Assembly (NCBI RefSeq): GCF_007115105.1
Contig: NZ_SULJ01000013.1
Location: forward strand, 49,059 to 113,058
Source of the DNA: Clostridium sp. HBUAS56010
Lineage (GTDB): Bacteria > Bacillota > Clostridia > Lachnospirales > Lachnospiraceae
Direction of reading: 5' to 3'
Length of the DNA stretch: 64,000 nucleotides
The notes beneath the pieces were generated by a model that worked only from the letters and a program-made list of their open reading frames with translations, did not search any database and had not been told where the DNA came from. Shown piece after piece: positions 8,823 through 21,400 of this stretch. Every line of letters begins with the position of its first letter. Position 1 is the first letter of the stretch. A program made the position numbers and the translations under genes.

Positions 8823-9272
8823 ATGACCGTTAAAGAAATTGAAGAGCGTTCTAATGACATAATAAAGTGCCTGCTTCATATTTGGGAGCATTCAGTACGA
8901 GCAACGCATTCATTCCTTTCAGAGGAAGACATTCAGAAAATTTCTAAATGCATTCCAAACGCATTGCTGCAAGTTCCTCATTTAATTGTTATCCAAAACA
9001 CAGACTATGACGTTGTTGGATTCATGGGAATCGCAGACACAAAATTAGAAATGTTGTTTATAGTCCCAGAGGAAAGAGGCAGGGGAGTTGGAAAGCATTT
9101 AGTAGAGTATGCTATAGAAAAACATTCTGTCAATGAGGTTTGTGTAAATGAACAAAATCCGCAAGCAGTTGGATTTTATCAGCATATGGGGTTCTCCGTA
9201 TCCAAACGCACAGAATATGATGAGCAAGGCAATTCATTCCCTTTGCTATTCATGAATAGAGCAGTAACCTGA
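8823..9272 (+). CDS. GNAT family N-acetyltransferase (YjaB-like)
   Basis: 149-residue acetyl-CoA-dependent acyltransferase of the GNAT fold. The acetyl-CoA loop appears as VPEERGRGVGKHLVEYA (motif A), with NEQNPQAVGFYQHMGF as motif B near the C terminus. The N-terminal IWEHSVRATHSFLSEEDI and the C-terminal GNSFPLLFMNR are shared with Escherichia coli YjaB, a peptidyl-lysine acetyltransferase, so a protein or small amine may be the substrate. AAAGGTGAG precedes the ATG. It follows the HAD-like gene by 54 bp in the same direction and may be cotranscribed. Confidence 0.87.
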   Translation: MTVKEIEERSNDIIKCLLHIWEHSVRATHSFLSEEDIQKISKCIPNALLQVPHLIVIQNTDYDVVGFMGIADTKLEMLFIVPEERGRGVGKHLVEYAIEKHSVNEVCVNEQNPQAVGFYQHMGFSVSKRTEYDEQGNSFPLLFMNRAVT

Positions 9273-9326
9273 TTTTACAATTTTTAAACCAATATTCCCT
9301 TATTATTTTGTGGGAGCCTGGGCATG

Positions 9327-9471
9327 TCTGAAAACTGCTTGTTTCAAGAAGCTCGCTATACTTCGTGGGAGGTTTGTTCCAGATGAAGACGCGTAGCAGG
9401 CTACGAAAACTGAGTTTGGAGCAAATATACTGCTAAGTGGAACGCGTAGATTGAATCAATGAGTTTTCAGA
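9327..9471. repeat. 145-bp element bounded by a 10-bp inverted repeat
   Basis: TCTGAAAACT at 9327-9336 is matched exactly by its reverse complement at 9462-9471. Inside are a 6-bp hairpin (CGTAGC-ag-GCTACG, 9392-9405), a direct repeat ACGCGTAG (9389-9396 and 9442-9449) and a second GAAAACTG at 9405-9412. It has no convincing reading frame. The architecture is that of a small non-coding mobile or palindromic element (MITE-like) or a structured RNA. Its right end touches the carboxypeptidase gene fragment. Whether it recurs elsewhere in the genome cannot be seen here. Confidence 0.5.
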
Positions 9472-9610
9472 ACTTGTTTTTTCTCCATAATTGAGTTGAA
9501 TTCATCGGTAGAAATGCCAGAATCCTCAAGCCGCTTTCTGCATCGCTCTCTTCGGAGTAAAACCAGCCATGCAATGAAAGGAATCTCAAAAGGATGTAAC
9601 ACTTCTCCTC
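9472..9610 (-). pseudogene. Fragment of a second carboxypeptidase gene (C-terminal tail)
   Basis: Read on the minus strand, this stretch encodes LHPFEIPFIAWLVLLRRERC followed directly by RKRLEDSGISTDEFNSIMEK. The intact carboxypeptidase at 800-2308 has LRPFQIPLAAWLVLGGVG, a transmembrane helix, and RREQRMKRLKDSGVSVDEF followed by NSILEQ in its tail. The fragment therefore matches both sides of that helix but has lost most of the helix between WLVL and RRE. The frame is interrupted upstream (a TGA within 15 codons), and no catalytic part remains. It is a relic of a paralogous gene, cut off on its downstream side by the inverted-repeat element. Confidence 0.7.
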
Positions 9611-9677
9611 ATAAGTATATTTTTGTAGTGGCTTTTTCAATCGTATTGGGTCTTTGTGCCACAATTATTATTGTTCT

Positions 9678-9704
9678 CCCCTGTATAGCAGGGGTGTGTT
9701 TTTT
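9678..9704 (+). terminator. Hairpin with T-run
   Basis: CCCCTG-TATAG-CAGGGG at 9678-9694 followed by TGTGTTTTTT on the plus strand. It would end plus-strand transcription from the acetyltransferase gene side. Confidence 0.5.
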
Positions 9705-9709
9705 GACAC

Positions 9710-9757
9710 AAAAAATGCCGCCCCCTTTGCAAACCAAGGAGTTCGGCATTCTTTTTT
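9710..9757 (-). terminator. Terminator downstream of tRNA-Arg
   Basis: On the minus strand GAATGCCG (from 9751) pairs with CGGCATT (9720-9714) and runs into TTTTTTG. An internal CCTTGG...CAAAGG pairing extends the structure. It begins a few bases past the tRNA 3' end. Confidence 0.6.
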
Positions 9758-9759
9758 AA

Positions 9760-9833
9760 CGTTCCCGAGGTGATTTGAACACCCGGCCTACCGCTTAGGA
9801 GGCGGTCGCTCTATCCAGCTGAGCTACGGAAAC
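9760..9833 (-). tRNA. tRNA-Arg (anticodon CCT)
   Basis: 74-nt cloverleaf on the minus strand. The acceptor arm is GTTTCCG (9833-9827) paired with CGGGAAC (ending 9761), with discriminator G at 9760. The anticodon stem ACCGC/GCGGT encloses the loop CTCCTAA with anticodon CCT, reading AGG. GTTCAAATC is in the T loop. The 3' CCA is not encoded. Confidence 0.95.
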
Positions 9834-9837
9834 ATTG

Positions 9838-9865
9838 CTGTGTTACAATAATTGTTGTAACACAG
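9838..9865. other. 11-bp perfect inverted repeat upstream of tRNA-Arg
   Basis: CTGTGTTACAA-taattg-TTGTAACACAG, between the DUF3881 gene and the tRNA. There is no T-run on either side, so it is not a standard terminator. It could be an operator or a processing hairpin for the tRNA leader. Confidence 0.4.
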
Positions 9866-9917
9866 TGCAATCATTATTATATTCATTATTATGCCTTTCG
9901 TCAAGACATAACTTCCA

Positions 9918-10805
9918 TTATTCTGCTTTCTCTTTAAAATTCACAGTTCCCTGCATCCAGATCTCTCCCTTAAATCTGCGTCCAACCTCCGGGACTCCCG
10001 TCAGATCCTTTTTTGCAATGGCTACATGAAAGATTAAGTCACTGCACTCTAACGTAAAATCATAAACTTCTTCATCGGTGATCTGGTTCTTCTTCTCATC
10101 AATCTTTAAAATCTCGCCAATGATGGAATACTGGTCACACTCCACACCACAGGGCATGAAGCAGGAATCAATAATGGAATACAGGTCTTCCTTCATGGCT
10201 CTTCTGGAGGCCTGAGAATATAAATCAATGTCTTCAATGGTCAAAGTCTCCATGGCATCTTCATCACCGTTCTTTGCCGCTTCCAAAAGGGTGTTACGGT
10301 CTTTGGCGGCAACTCTGGCATTCTCTCTCTGCTTATCGGATTTCTGTATAGGAAGAAGAATCTTCCCTTCCACAGAAAGCCCTGACAGGCATGCATCCCT
10401 TGTATCCATAGAATGATGATCTATGAAACGCTCTCTGCATTCAAAGGAATTGTCTATATAAAAGATCAGGGAAATCCCAACCTTATATTCATCTAAAAGA
10501 CCTGCATAAGTCTCCCGTTCGGTATGACGCTGAATGGTACAGGGAACATCTGATGTCACGTCAATGGTGTTCAAATAAGGATAATAATAGCTTCTCTGGA
10601 ACTTTCCTTCCAGGTCCATCTCTCCAAAGATGGCAACCCCCATTCCTGGTGCTACCTCCTTGCGAAGTTCACAAAGATTGGATTCTTCATCAATCTGAAT
10701 CCGTTTTAAACCGGATAAGTCCTCACAGAACTGATCCAACAGTTTCTCTATGTCCCTGTCCTTCTGGTATAAACTAAAACCAATGGTTCTCAGGAATTTG
10801 TGCAT
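9918..10805 (-). CDS. DUF3881 family protein
   Basis: 295-residue cytosolic protein of unknown function, matching the DUF3881 family, which I know mainly from Lachnospiraceae. It begins MHKFLRTIGFSLY, has no signal peptide or membrane segment, and is rich in acidic residues. A late segment IGEILKIDEKKNQITDEE followed by a hydrophobic core (LIFHVAIAKKDL) suggests a small beta domain at the C terminus (about 215-290). AGGTGATG lies before the ATG. It is downstream of gdhA on the same strand but separated by a terminator-like hairpin, so it is probably its own unit. Confidence 0.78.
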   Translation of the reverse strand: MHKFLRTIGFSLYQKDRDIEKLLDQFCEDLSGLKRIQIDEESNLCELRKEVAPGMGVAIFGEMDLEGKFQRSYYYPYLNTIDVTSDVPCTIQRHTERETYAGLLDEYKVGISLIFYIDNSFECRERFIDHHSMDTRDACLSGLSVEGKILLPIQKSDKQRENARVAAKDRNTLLEAAKNGDEDAMETLTIEDIDLYSQASRRAMKEDLYSIIDSCFMPCGVECDQYSIIGEILKIDEKKNQITDEEVYDFTLECSDLIFHVAIAKKDLTGVPEVGRRFKGEIWMQGTVNFKEKAE

Positions 10806-10847
10806 AGAATCATCACCTGCTTTCTGTTTTCTAAGATGAATTTCAGG

Positions 10848-10876
10848 AAAACAATAAGGCGAAGAACACTCCGCCT
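10848..10876 (-). terminator. Terminator downstream of gdhA
   Basis: On the minus strand AGGCG (10876-10872) pairs with CGCCT (10861-10857) across a nine-to-ten-base loop, followed by TATTGTTTT. It separates gdhA from the DUF3881 gene. Confidence 0.5.
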
Positions 10877-10945
10877 CAAGTCTTATCGCTTATTATATAA
10901 CAAAACCACTGACAATACCAGTAAAATTTTTGTGAAACGCCTGTA

Positions 10946-12337
<1,392 letters not shown>

Positions 12338-12339
12338 TT

Positions 12340-12390
12340 AAAAAATGGCAAAAAGGGACCAGAACTTATGAAGTTCCGGCCCCTTTGCCT
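12340..12390 (-). terminator. Strong hairpin plus U-tract between giant gene and gdhA
   Basis: On the minus strand GGCAAAGGGGCCGGAACTT (from 12390) pairs with AAGTTCTGGTCCCTTTTTGCC across a three-base loop, with small mismatches, then ATTTTTT. It could end the giant surface-protein transcript. It also lies a few bases downstream of the gdhA promoter, inside the gdhA leader. Confidence 0.65.
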
Positions 12391-12408
12391 GATCACTGCT
12401 TGTAAAAA

Positions 12409-12437
12409 ATTATAGCAAGTTCATTTAATAAAGTCAA
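12409..12437 (-). promoter_or_regulatory. Sigma-A promoter of gdhA
   Basis: Minus-strand TTGACT (12437-12432), 17-bp spacer, TATAAT (12414-12409), 20 bp beyond the stop codon of the giant gene. The predicted start near 12402 gives a leader of about 120 nt. Confidence 0.7.
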
Positions 12438-12456
12438 TAATGGGTTTTATTTTATT

Positions 12457-15400
12457 TTATTCGTATTTCCTTTTCTTTTTCATAAGTATTCCTGAAAGAA
12501 TTGCCATAAGCCCTGAAAGAGCGATGAACACCTCTCCTGCATTTTTCCTATTCTCTCCTGTTTTTGGGAGTCCGGCAAGGGGAACTGCCCCATCTTCGAT
12601 CACAATCAGATCCTCAGGCATACTCCCTGGAAGATCCGAAAGGGGAACCGGATCAGGAATAATGGTAACTAACGGGTTATCCGGTGACGGACCGTCTGAG
12701 CTGCCTCCACCTCCGCCGCCTCCAGGAAGCCGCTCATCCTGAATGGTGATAACAAAAGCATGGATTCCGTCTAATGTCAATGGCGGAATATTGGTATTAA
12801 TGGAATAACCGGCTGGAGCTTTTGTCTCAATAAACGTATAAGTATCTTTTGGAATTCTCTTTAACAGTATCTGACCATCTTCTCCAGTTACAAGAGTGGT
12901 GGCAGCCCCTTCTTCCGCTGTATATCCGGCAAAAGACCCACGCTCAAAACGGGCATACCTTCCATCCGAAGCTTTCAGAATAAATTCTGCTCCCTTTAGT
13001 CTCTGATCTGCATAAACTGCGTTTGTTTTTATTAGAGTCAAGGTGGAAGGCTTATTTTTAATAGCTCCTTCTGTTTTTTCAAACAACCGGGAATTGGTGT
13101 AGCGCACCTCCTTGTGTCCTTTTTCTATGGTAAATTCTCTGGTCCACGGATCTGTTCCCAGAATGTAGCCCCCCGGTGCCTTTATTTCCGTCAGACGGTA
13201 GGTACCAAAGGGAAGGTTCTCAATAATACCTTTTTCATGAAGGACAAAGGTTATGGTGTCTCCTTTCACCTGCTGCTCATTCCATGATGCTCCAAGTCCA
13301 GCAACTTCCGCCCGGTATTGTTCCCAGGCTCCCGGCACCAGGGTGGTCAGATTGGTCAGAGTAAATTCTGCCCCGTCAAGCCTTAAGGTCTTATTCTCAC
13401 TGTCAACCTTTTCTAACTCCAGCGTTCCTGTACTGATCTGATTGGTTACAATCAGGGTAACCGGCTGCCGCGCCGATATCTGGACCAATTGTTCTGGTGC
13501 TTTTAATATTTCAAGCGTGCCATTTTGCTTTACACGGATATAAAAAGGCTCTATGGGATCATATTGATCGTTTGGAACTTCCCGTATCTCATAATCTCCA
13601 TGTTTTAATCCCAGGCGGATCAATCCATTGTGATCTGTTGAAAATACTCCACGTCCTGAATCCACCTCTTTCTGAAACCGCTCTATGCCAAAGGCAGATA
13701 AGAACCCTGTACTGTCATATTTTCCAGGTCCCAGGATTTGGAACTGCATCCCTTCTATACTGCGTCCCAGATTATCCGATTTTTGAAGTCTGATTTCAAA
13801 CTCTGCCCGTTGGTTTTCGATGACGTTGTTATTACCCAGTACAGCCGTTTTCTGATTTTCTGACAGGGTAAAGAAGTATTCCCTGCTTCCATTGAGGCTT
13901 AAATATCCGTCAGGTGCCTTCTCCTCCTTTAACTGATAGGTTCCATAAGGTATCCCGGGAATTTCCACATGACCGGTTACCAGTTCAAACTCCACACTAG
14001 TTTCCGACAGCTTCAAATCCGTAATTCCCATGGTTCTTAACTCTTGTTCTGATTTGTTTCTTAAGTCTGACATAAAACTTAAAAATGCGTTGTCAAGCTC
14101 TGCCTTCTCTTTTGTCAGTGAAAATCTGGCAGAGGAAAGTATTTTTCCTGTATCCTGGTCCACTTTATCAAAGCTCAGGGAACCAGTTCCATAATTATTC
14201 ACCACAGTAACGGTGCTTGAAACAGGATCTGCTGCGACCTGAAACTCCTTACTTTTTAAAATCCATGCCTTCTGTCCTTTTACTTCATAAGAATCCATGG
14301 GTTCCATATCGGAAGATCCGGCTTGCTCCATCTCATATCCTGCAGGAGCACCATCTTCTGCAATAATATAATTTCTGTAATAGAGTAGTTCTCCAGCCTC
14401 CCACAGTGCCTCTCCGTTCTTTATAACCGTGGTTCCTGCTGCTGCAGGAGAGGAAAGTACAGAAGGATCTGTAACCGGTGACGTTTTCAGTGTTTCTATT
14501 TCTTCATTGGTAAATGGACCGTATATGGTAAAGTGCACTCCTTCTACCGGATTGTGCTCCTGATCGGTCTTCTTAACCGTTACGGAACGATAGGGAACAA
14601 AACCAATGTCCTTTGTGGTATCATAATCGCCTGATGTAGACCACAGGAAGAAATCTTCGGAAAAATAACCGTTTTTCTTTTCCATAAAATTACTATCAAG
14701 GCTTTCTTCATAGTTGATTCCCCCTGGCTTTAAGGTCTGGGGAAGTCTGGACCTTCCTGGTGTTTCATTCTCTCCTGCCGCCGTTTGATATGGCTTTGCC
14801 AGTTTTAAAACCAGATCTTCATATCCCTTGGGCATGTTTTTTGTATTCACAAAGATCTGATAATGAGCAGGGTGTTCCCCTTTTAATTTGGTCACATCGA
14901 GAGACGATCCCTGATACCAGCGATCTTCCTGTTCTTTGGTAAAATTATTTCCAGCAATTCCAAATGGTTTTGCCGGTGTCAGACCCTGGAATGTAAACCT
15001 GCCACGATTATCAATGGCCCCTGTTACCTCTTCCGCTCCGTCTTTTCCATACTTCAATAATCCTGCATGGAAATAACCAGACTCAAGCACAGGACGAAGA
15101 TCGGTCAGAAAATGATCTTCTGCCGGATTGCCCTTTTGAATGCCGCTGTTGTCTTCATCAATGAAGAAACGACCGGATACGGCTGCCTCTTCCGGAACCA
15201 AAAGAACCTGGGGGCAGTTACTGTTCTGAAGCTGGCCAGTTGGAATTTCCACCCCGGACATTCCTTCCTGATAACTATAGGTAACTGCAAAATCATTGAC
15301 TGCATATCCGTAAGCGGCTTCATCAAGCTCTTCTGCTGTTGTATAGGAAACGTTTGCTTTATAGGTAATCACCAGATTTTCCCCTGGTGCAAGATGAAAC

Positions 15401-18400
15401 CCGGGGTCTGTAATCTGGATTCGAAAGGCAGTGGCATCCTCACTGCTGTCAGTCCAAAAACCGTTGCTGTTGTCATTCAGAACCCCTGCTTTAGCGGCTT
15501 TTACGGCATCAATCCGATCAAAGTTCTGACTAGAATAACTGATCTTATAGGCAAAATCCTCCCTTTTTCTTTCTGTTTCTTCACTGCTGATGTGTTCAAT
15601 GGTCATGGACTCAATCTGATCAAAGGAAATCGGATAATCACTGAGACGATGATTGCCGTCTGCGTTTAAATCCCTTTTTGCAGGAAGAATATCCATAAGC
15701 TGCAGCTTTGTAATGTAGTTGGTGGTGGAATCATTGCTTATGGTCAATCGATACTGCACCGAGCCATCCCGTTGGGGATCCTGTTCCCCTCCAGCCGTTT
15801 TGGCTACTCTGCCTACCGTTGTTCCGGAGACATACCGGGTATCTAAATTTCCTTTTACTTCTTTATACAGGAGAAGTCCATTATCTGTCTCCATGTAGTT
15901 TTCTGCGGAATCTGAAACATATCCGTAGTTTCTATATGTTTCATCTGGCAAAACCACTTCGGAAGGCAGATCCGGACTGGGCCACTGATTGCCGGTTTTC
16001 GTCTCAATCATAAAGGAGGCACCGGTTTTATTCAGAGCAAATGGAGGCTGAAGCACATTGCTGGTTACAAATAATTTATTTAAGATATTTTTTCCGTAAC
16101 TAACAATATTTCCGCCAACCTGTGCCTCCACTTCTACGGTTACTTCTTCATTGCGTTTTAACTCCCCATTCAGCAAAAGAAATAACGTTTCCCGCCCGGT
16201 TAACGGGTCTACTCTTTTTATGGTTTTTACCAGTTCCATATCCTTTGGTCCGCTGATAATACGGACCGCTTTCAAGATTCTGTTTTCTCCCTGGGATATT
16301 CCTGATACGGTAATTCCATCTGGAAGCTCATCAATCATTACGGGATCTTTCATAGGTACAATGGATGGATCCTGGCTTTTTGTTTCATTTTTTACAGTCA
16401 GGGTGTATTTCAGTGTATCACCAGGCTGAACTTTCTTTACCGGTGTTACGTGCTTTTGGGCAGAAATAACTGGCGCCTGGCTTTGTACTACCAAAATATC
16501 AGCAACTGCCTCTGCCTTTAATGTTTCTGCCTTCTGGATTAAGGTACCAGTCCGATCCCATTTCCGGTAAGTCTCCAAAACCTCTGCATTGTTCCGAATG
16601 TATTTGATTTCTTCTTTATAAGAACCATCTGCCAGTTTGGCATCCTGTTTCTTTAACTTCACAGTTACCCCGACTTTTCCAGGAGTAAAATCCTGACCCA
16701 GAATATAGGACTCTTTGGTTGATGCTTTTAAACTATCATCACGGTAACGGATTTCAAAAGACTGAACTGGCTTATTTCCCTCCGGTTTTACTGGTGGAAT
16801 GGGATTGTCACCGGATACCTTTACCGTGTGCACACGCCCTGCCTGGTTTCCGTCAAAATCGTAGAAGATGACATCTGCCAGAATGGTACCTGTTTTCCCA
16901 TCCCTGATCCAGTTTTTCTGGGTGGATGCCCCTGGCTCAACCGAGGTTATGGAATACGTTTCATAGCTATAATCCGCCTCTGGTAAAACATTTTTCCCCT
17001 CATCCAACATGGTAATGCCAGTATCTCTGATGGTAAATCCATCTAAAGGAATGGTGTTAGTCACATGAGGCGTAAGTGTATAAGTCACCTCCTGATTATC
17101 GTTCCACCATACATCCTTTATGGATTTTACTGGAGATGTCTTTTCCAGTGCCACTTCTGTCTTTTGCCTGATATTGGTGAAATCTACAGGTGCGGGGACT
17201 TTTCCCTTTTCAATTGTTACTTCTTTTTCATAAGTAGTTCTGATGTCATCCCGGTTAATAATATACCCCTGAGAATTATCTGAGACTTCCATTTCCTCAA
17301 TCTTATAAGTTCCAGGTAACAGATAAATGCTGGTCTGTGTCTCGCCATAAGGCACTTCAACCGGCTCTCCCACCTGATTTCCAGTTTTCTGATCCGTAAC
17401 CTTCATTAAGACCTTTATCGAGGGATCTGGTGTTTCCTGCCTGCTCCAGTCATATTTTAAGAGGGTCAGCGGGACTGCCTCCTGATTGTGAGCCTGGAAC
17501 CGGTACACCCCTGGTGAAACAGTGGTCTCATCAGTTAATACATAAATCTTCTTTCCATCTGCAGTTATCGAAGAAAGCGGCCCTTTTTCTCCCTTGAAAT
17601 CAGCCATTTCGTACAGAGGGAATCCCTGCTGCCTTTCTACAACTTCTGAAACTCCGTAAGACTCCCCTGGCTGAAGCAGCAATCCCAGGAAAGAAATAGT
17701 TCCATGCTCATCAGTAACCTCTTGGGAAACATAATTCCATTCCCCGGAAACAGACTGATGATAGAGTTCAAATGCGATTCCTGATTTTGGCGTTTTCTGC
17801 TCCCCGGCACCGCTGTATTTGGTAATCCAGAAATCCACACCGCTTTGATTGTTAAGGGTAACTTCCGTGGTCTTTCCTGTCTGGACAACAAGACCGCCTT
17901 CTGGAAGAGGTGCTTCTTCTCTTCTATAGCCTGCCGGGGCAAGCTGTTCTTTTACATAATAAGTTCCTTCCGGATAGAGTTTTGTGGAAAACACAGCCTC
18001 ATAAACACCACTTTTGTGGATTTCTTCAAATGATGCCACCCGATTGTGAAATTCCGGATCTGCAAACAGATCAAAAGATGCACCAGTCAATTTTTTATCC
18101 TGGTCTGCAGCGTCTACCTTTGTAATTCTGACTTTTGCTTTTGCGTAAACATTATTTACCTTTATTCCAATCGGGATGCCAGACCGGACTTCTCCAATAT
18201 CAATAAATCCGTCTGCAAGCAGCTCTCCTCTATCAACAGGATCCTGGGCTGAAACTGCCCAGTCCTGATGTTCTGTTTCTTTTAGGTAATAACGCCCACC
18301 AGGTGGATTCTGAGGCAATAAAACCTTATTGCTTCCGCTATAAAAACCGTCTGCTTTTACAAACTGCTTAATCTTAATCTGAACGGGTTTCCCGTCTTCT

Positions 18401-21400
18401 CCAAGTACCTGGCTGTAGCTACCGTCCACACGGGTATACACACCAAACGAAATCTCAGAGGGCAGTCTTTCTTCCAGATCAGAATCATCTTTAAAGCCAT
18501 CTCCGAAATTCAGAACTTTTGTTACTGTCAGTTCTGCCTTTTTTCTGTTTTCAATGGAAATCTCCGCCTGTTTTTCGTCTTCTCCCATCTCTCCAGTCAC
18601 TGCCACGATCACGGGGCTGGAATCTCTGGTATAACCTTCCGGGGCTTTTGTTTCTGTGATACGGTACCAGCCTGGTACACAATTCTTTAAGAGGTAAGAT
18701 CCATTTCCCTGATCTGATAAGGATTCTGATATTTTTGTAAATCCCTGATCTGGTTTTTCATAATCCGGAGCTTTTACCTGGTTAAGCCTGCCCTCAGTAA
18801 AATCCAGATCAGTACGGAACGGCCTGTAATCCAACTGAAACAAAGCTCCCTTTAGCCCTTCGTTTGTCTTGTGCGTCTCCCCATCTGTTTTATAGATGAT
18901 CAGATCAGTCAGCCGGGGATTTTTAACCGTATGGCTGACCACACGCTGGGTTACACTGGAATCAAGGGGCTTTAAAGTTACCCGTTCCTGTTCTACCTCT
19001 GGTTGATAACCAACCAAAACTGTTGATTGTTCAAAATACTGATCCGTTACCACACTGGAAGCTTTCTGGTCTAATTCTTCTTTCACAATGGTGTAGCGTC
19101 CACTGTCAAGTCCGTTTAATACGGCTACATATCTTCCGTCTTTTTGCTTTTTGACTTCCGCTGTCCGCACCTGCCCGTTTTCATCACGAACAGAAAAGAT
19201 AATTCCCTCAAATTCCTTGTTTCCCTTTCCTCTCCAGGTTGTTTTTTCAATTTCCAGACCTGGTTTTTTCGGGTTATACACAGAAACAGTCAATGGCGAG
19301 TTTTCCACGGTAAAGTAACGGAAACATTCATCTTTTCCAGAATACAGCGTCATATAATATTTCTGCTGTTCTGGTGTAAGCTGTTCCTTTATCCGGTACC
19401 GCCCTGATGGAAGCCCTCCGGGAATCCTGATCGATCCATCTGAATTTGTTGTGTAAGTATCTATATAATCATAGATATAGCCTTCTTCAGTCCATATATA
19501 GCGCCATAGCCCAAATTTAACATCATTTAAAGGCGTTCTTTCTATATTCATGCCATCGAGAATATCATCACTTTTTCCAAATGTGCTGGAATCTGGTTCG
19601 TACCCGTACTTTACCAGTTTCACCGGATATTCCTTAGAAAGAGTATTAATCAGACGGTAATTTGCATCCTTGCCCTCTTTCCAGAAATACTGATCATCAA
19701 TATAATCCGTATCCATTGGCACTGTAACAGAAAGCTCATGAAGTTCCGGATTAAGATTAACTTTCGAAGGCGTTCCAATTTCCTCCAGGGCAAACGTCGC
19801 CTTTATCTGATTCTTTGCAGAATCAAGGTCCAGGATATCCTCCGGATTCCACCCATTGGCTTTGATCTGTTCCTCTAACTCCTGGAAACGGATAATTCGG
19901 GTAATCCCGTAACCAGTTTTATGGTTGCTATCAGACTCAAGTCCTGTCTCAACCTCATCAATAGCAAACAGCTTTTCTTTGGTCACCGGATTCAACAGCC
20001 ATATCCGGAATCGGACTCCCCCTAAAAGAGTTAAGTTATTCTGAGCACCTTCCTCTTTCAACCACTTATTTAAAGCAATCTGAAAATGATAACGGCTCAA
20101 TCCACCGGATCCCTCTCCGTGGATATTTTTAATTTCAACAGCTTTGTTATCCCGTCCATTTGTATAAGGATGCTGTATTCCATCTTTTCCTGTATATCCC
20201 TGGTTTTCTGGTACGAATACCACACAGATTACAGGACCCTCCGGCAGGATATATCCTTCCGCCGGTTTTTCCTCCACCAGCCAGTATACCTTTCCAGCCT
20301 CTAAAATCGCCGTATCAAACTCTCCATCTGCCCGTACTCCGGTTTCCGGATTGATTCTTGTGCCGCTTTCATACTGTCCTACCGGCTCAAATCTGGCTGT
20401 ATCTTTTAAATCCTCCAGTTCAATGGAAGACAGATCTTTACGATCCTCCAGCATTTTATAAAGCGTAAATCTGGCACCATTTACCGGCTCTGGCTGATGT
20501 TTTGTACCATCCGCATACACTCCTGTACAGATTTTTTTAATATGAAACTGAACCCAGGAACGGTAATTATAGATGGGATCTGTTTTCTGAACCAGAGAAT
20601 CCGGGGTGTGGGATAAATCCGTTCCTGTGTATTTCACCGCATTGTAACGGTTTTCCAAATCCTGAACGGAAATAACGGATACAGGATTTCCCTGCTCTAA
20701 GGGCAGTGGAATTTTTTCTCCCATATTCAGGTCAAAAGAAAGCCCTGTTTCCTCTCTGGATGGAACTTGAACTTCCGCCACATAATAAATATCGTTCCGG
20801 TTAATATCCGTAAATGACGCCATTCCATCAAACGGGCTGGTGATTTCTGTGGTTACATAGTCGGCAATCTGGGGGTTTTGGGGATTTACTTTATAAAGAG
20901 CCAGTTTCACATTTCCAAGTATCCTGTGGTTTTTATAGAACTGGTCACTCCAGCCGTCCACCCAGTATTTCTGGGTTCTCAAAGTCAGCTTTGGTTCGTT
21001 TTCAATTACAAGAGCTTTTGCTCCGGCTTCTCCATTTACCGTTTCAGTTATCACGCCTTCCTTTAGCGTTGTGGAAAGTACCTCATAGGACTGTAAATAC
21101 CCGGAAGGTGGCTGAATCTCTGCAATTACATATTTAATCCTGCTGCCATCCGGATTAAATATCTTTAAATCCGGGCTGTCAAAAACCACTTCTCCATTCC
21201 ATTCTGTGCTTTTTTCCTGGATTGGATTTTGTATACTGGACTGCCAGTCTTCCGGATTAAAATCTGATTCACGGAAGATACCAAGCACTGCATCTTTTAC
21301 AAAAGTCCCTCTTAGTGCATCCTTTTTTATAACTTTTACTCTTCCTGAATTCTGATAATTCTCAAAGGGAGTCCATTTTCCGTCAATGGTAACATCCATC

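Noticed and set aside
9467..9759. Open frames on both strands (9467-9664 minus, 9496-9759 plus) that could be small genes
   Set aside because: The real signal on the minus strand is the carboxypeptidase-tail relic in another frame; the plus-strand frame is its shadow and runs through a terminator.
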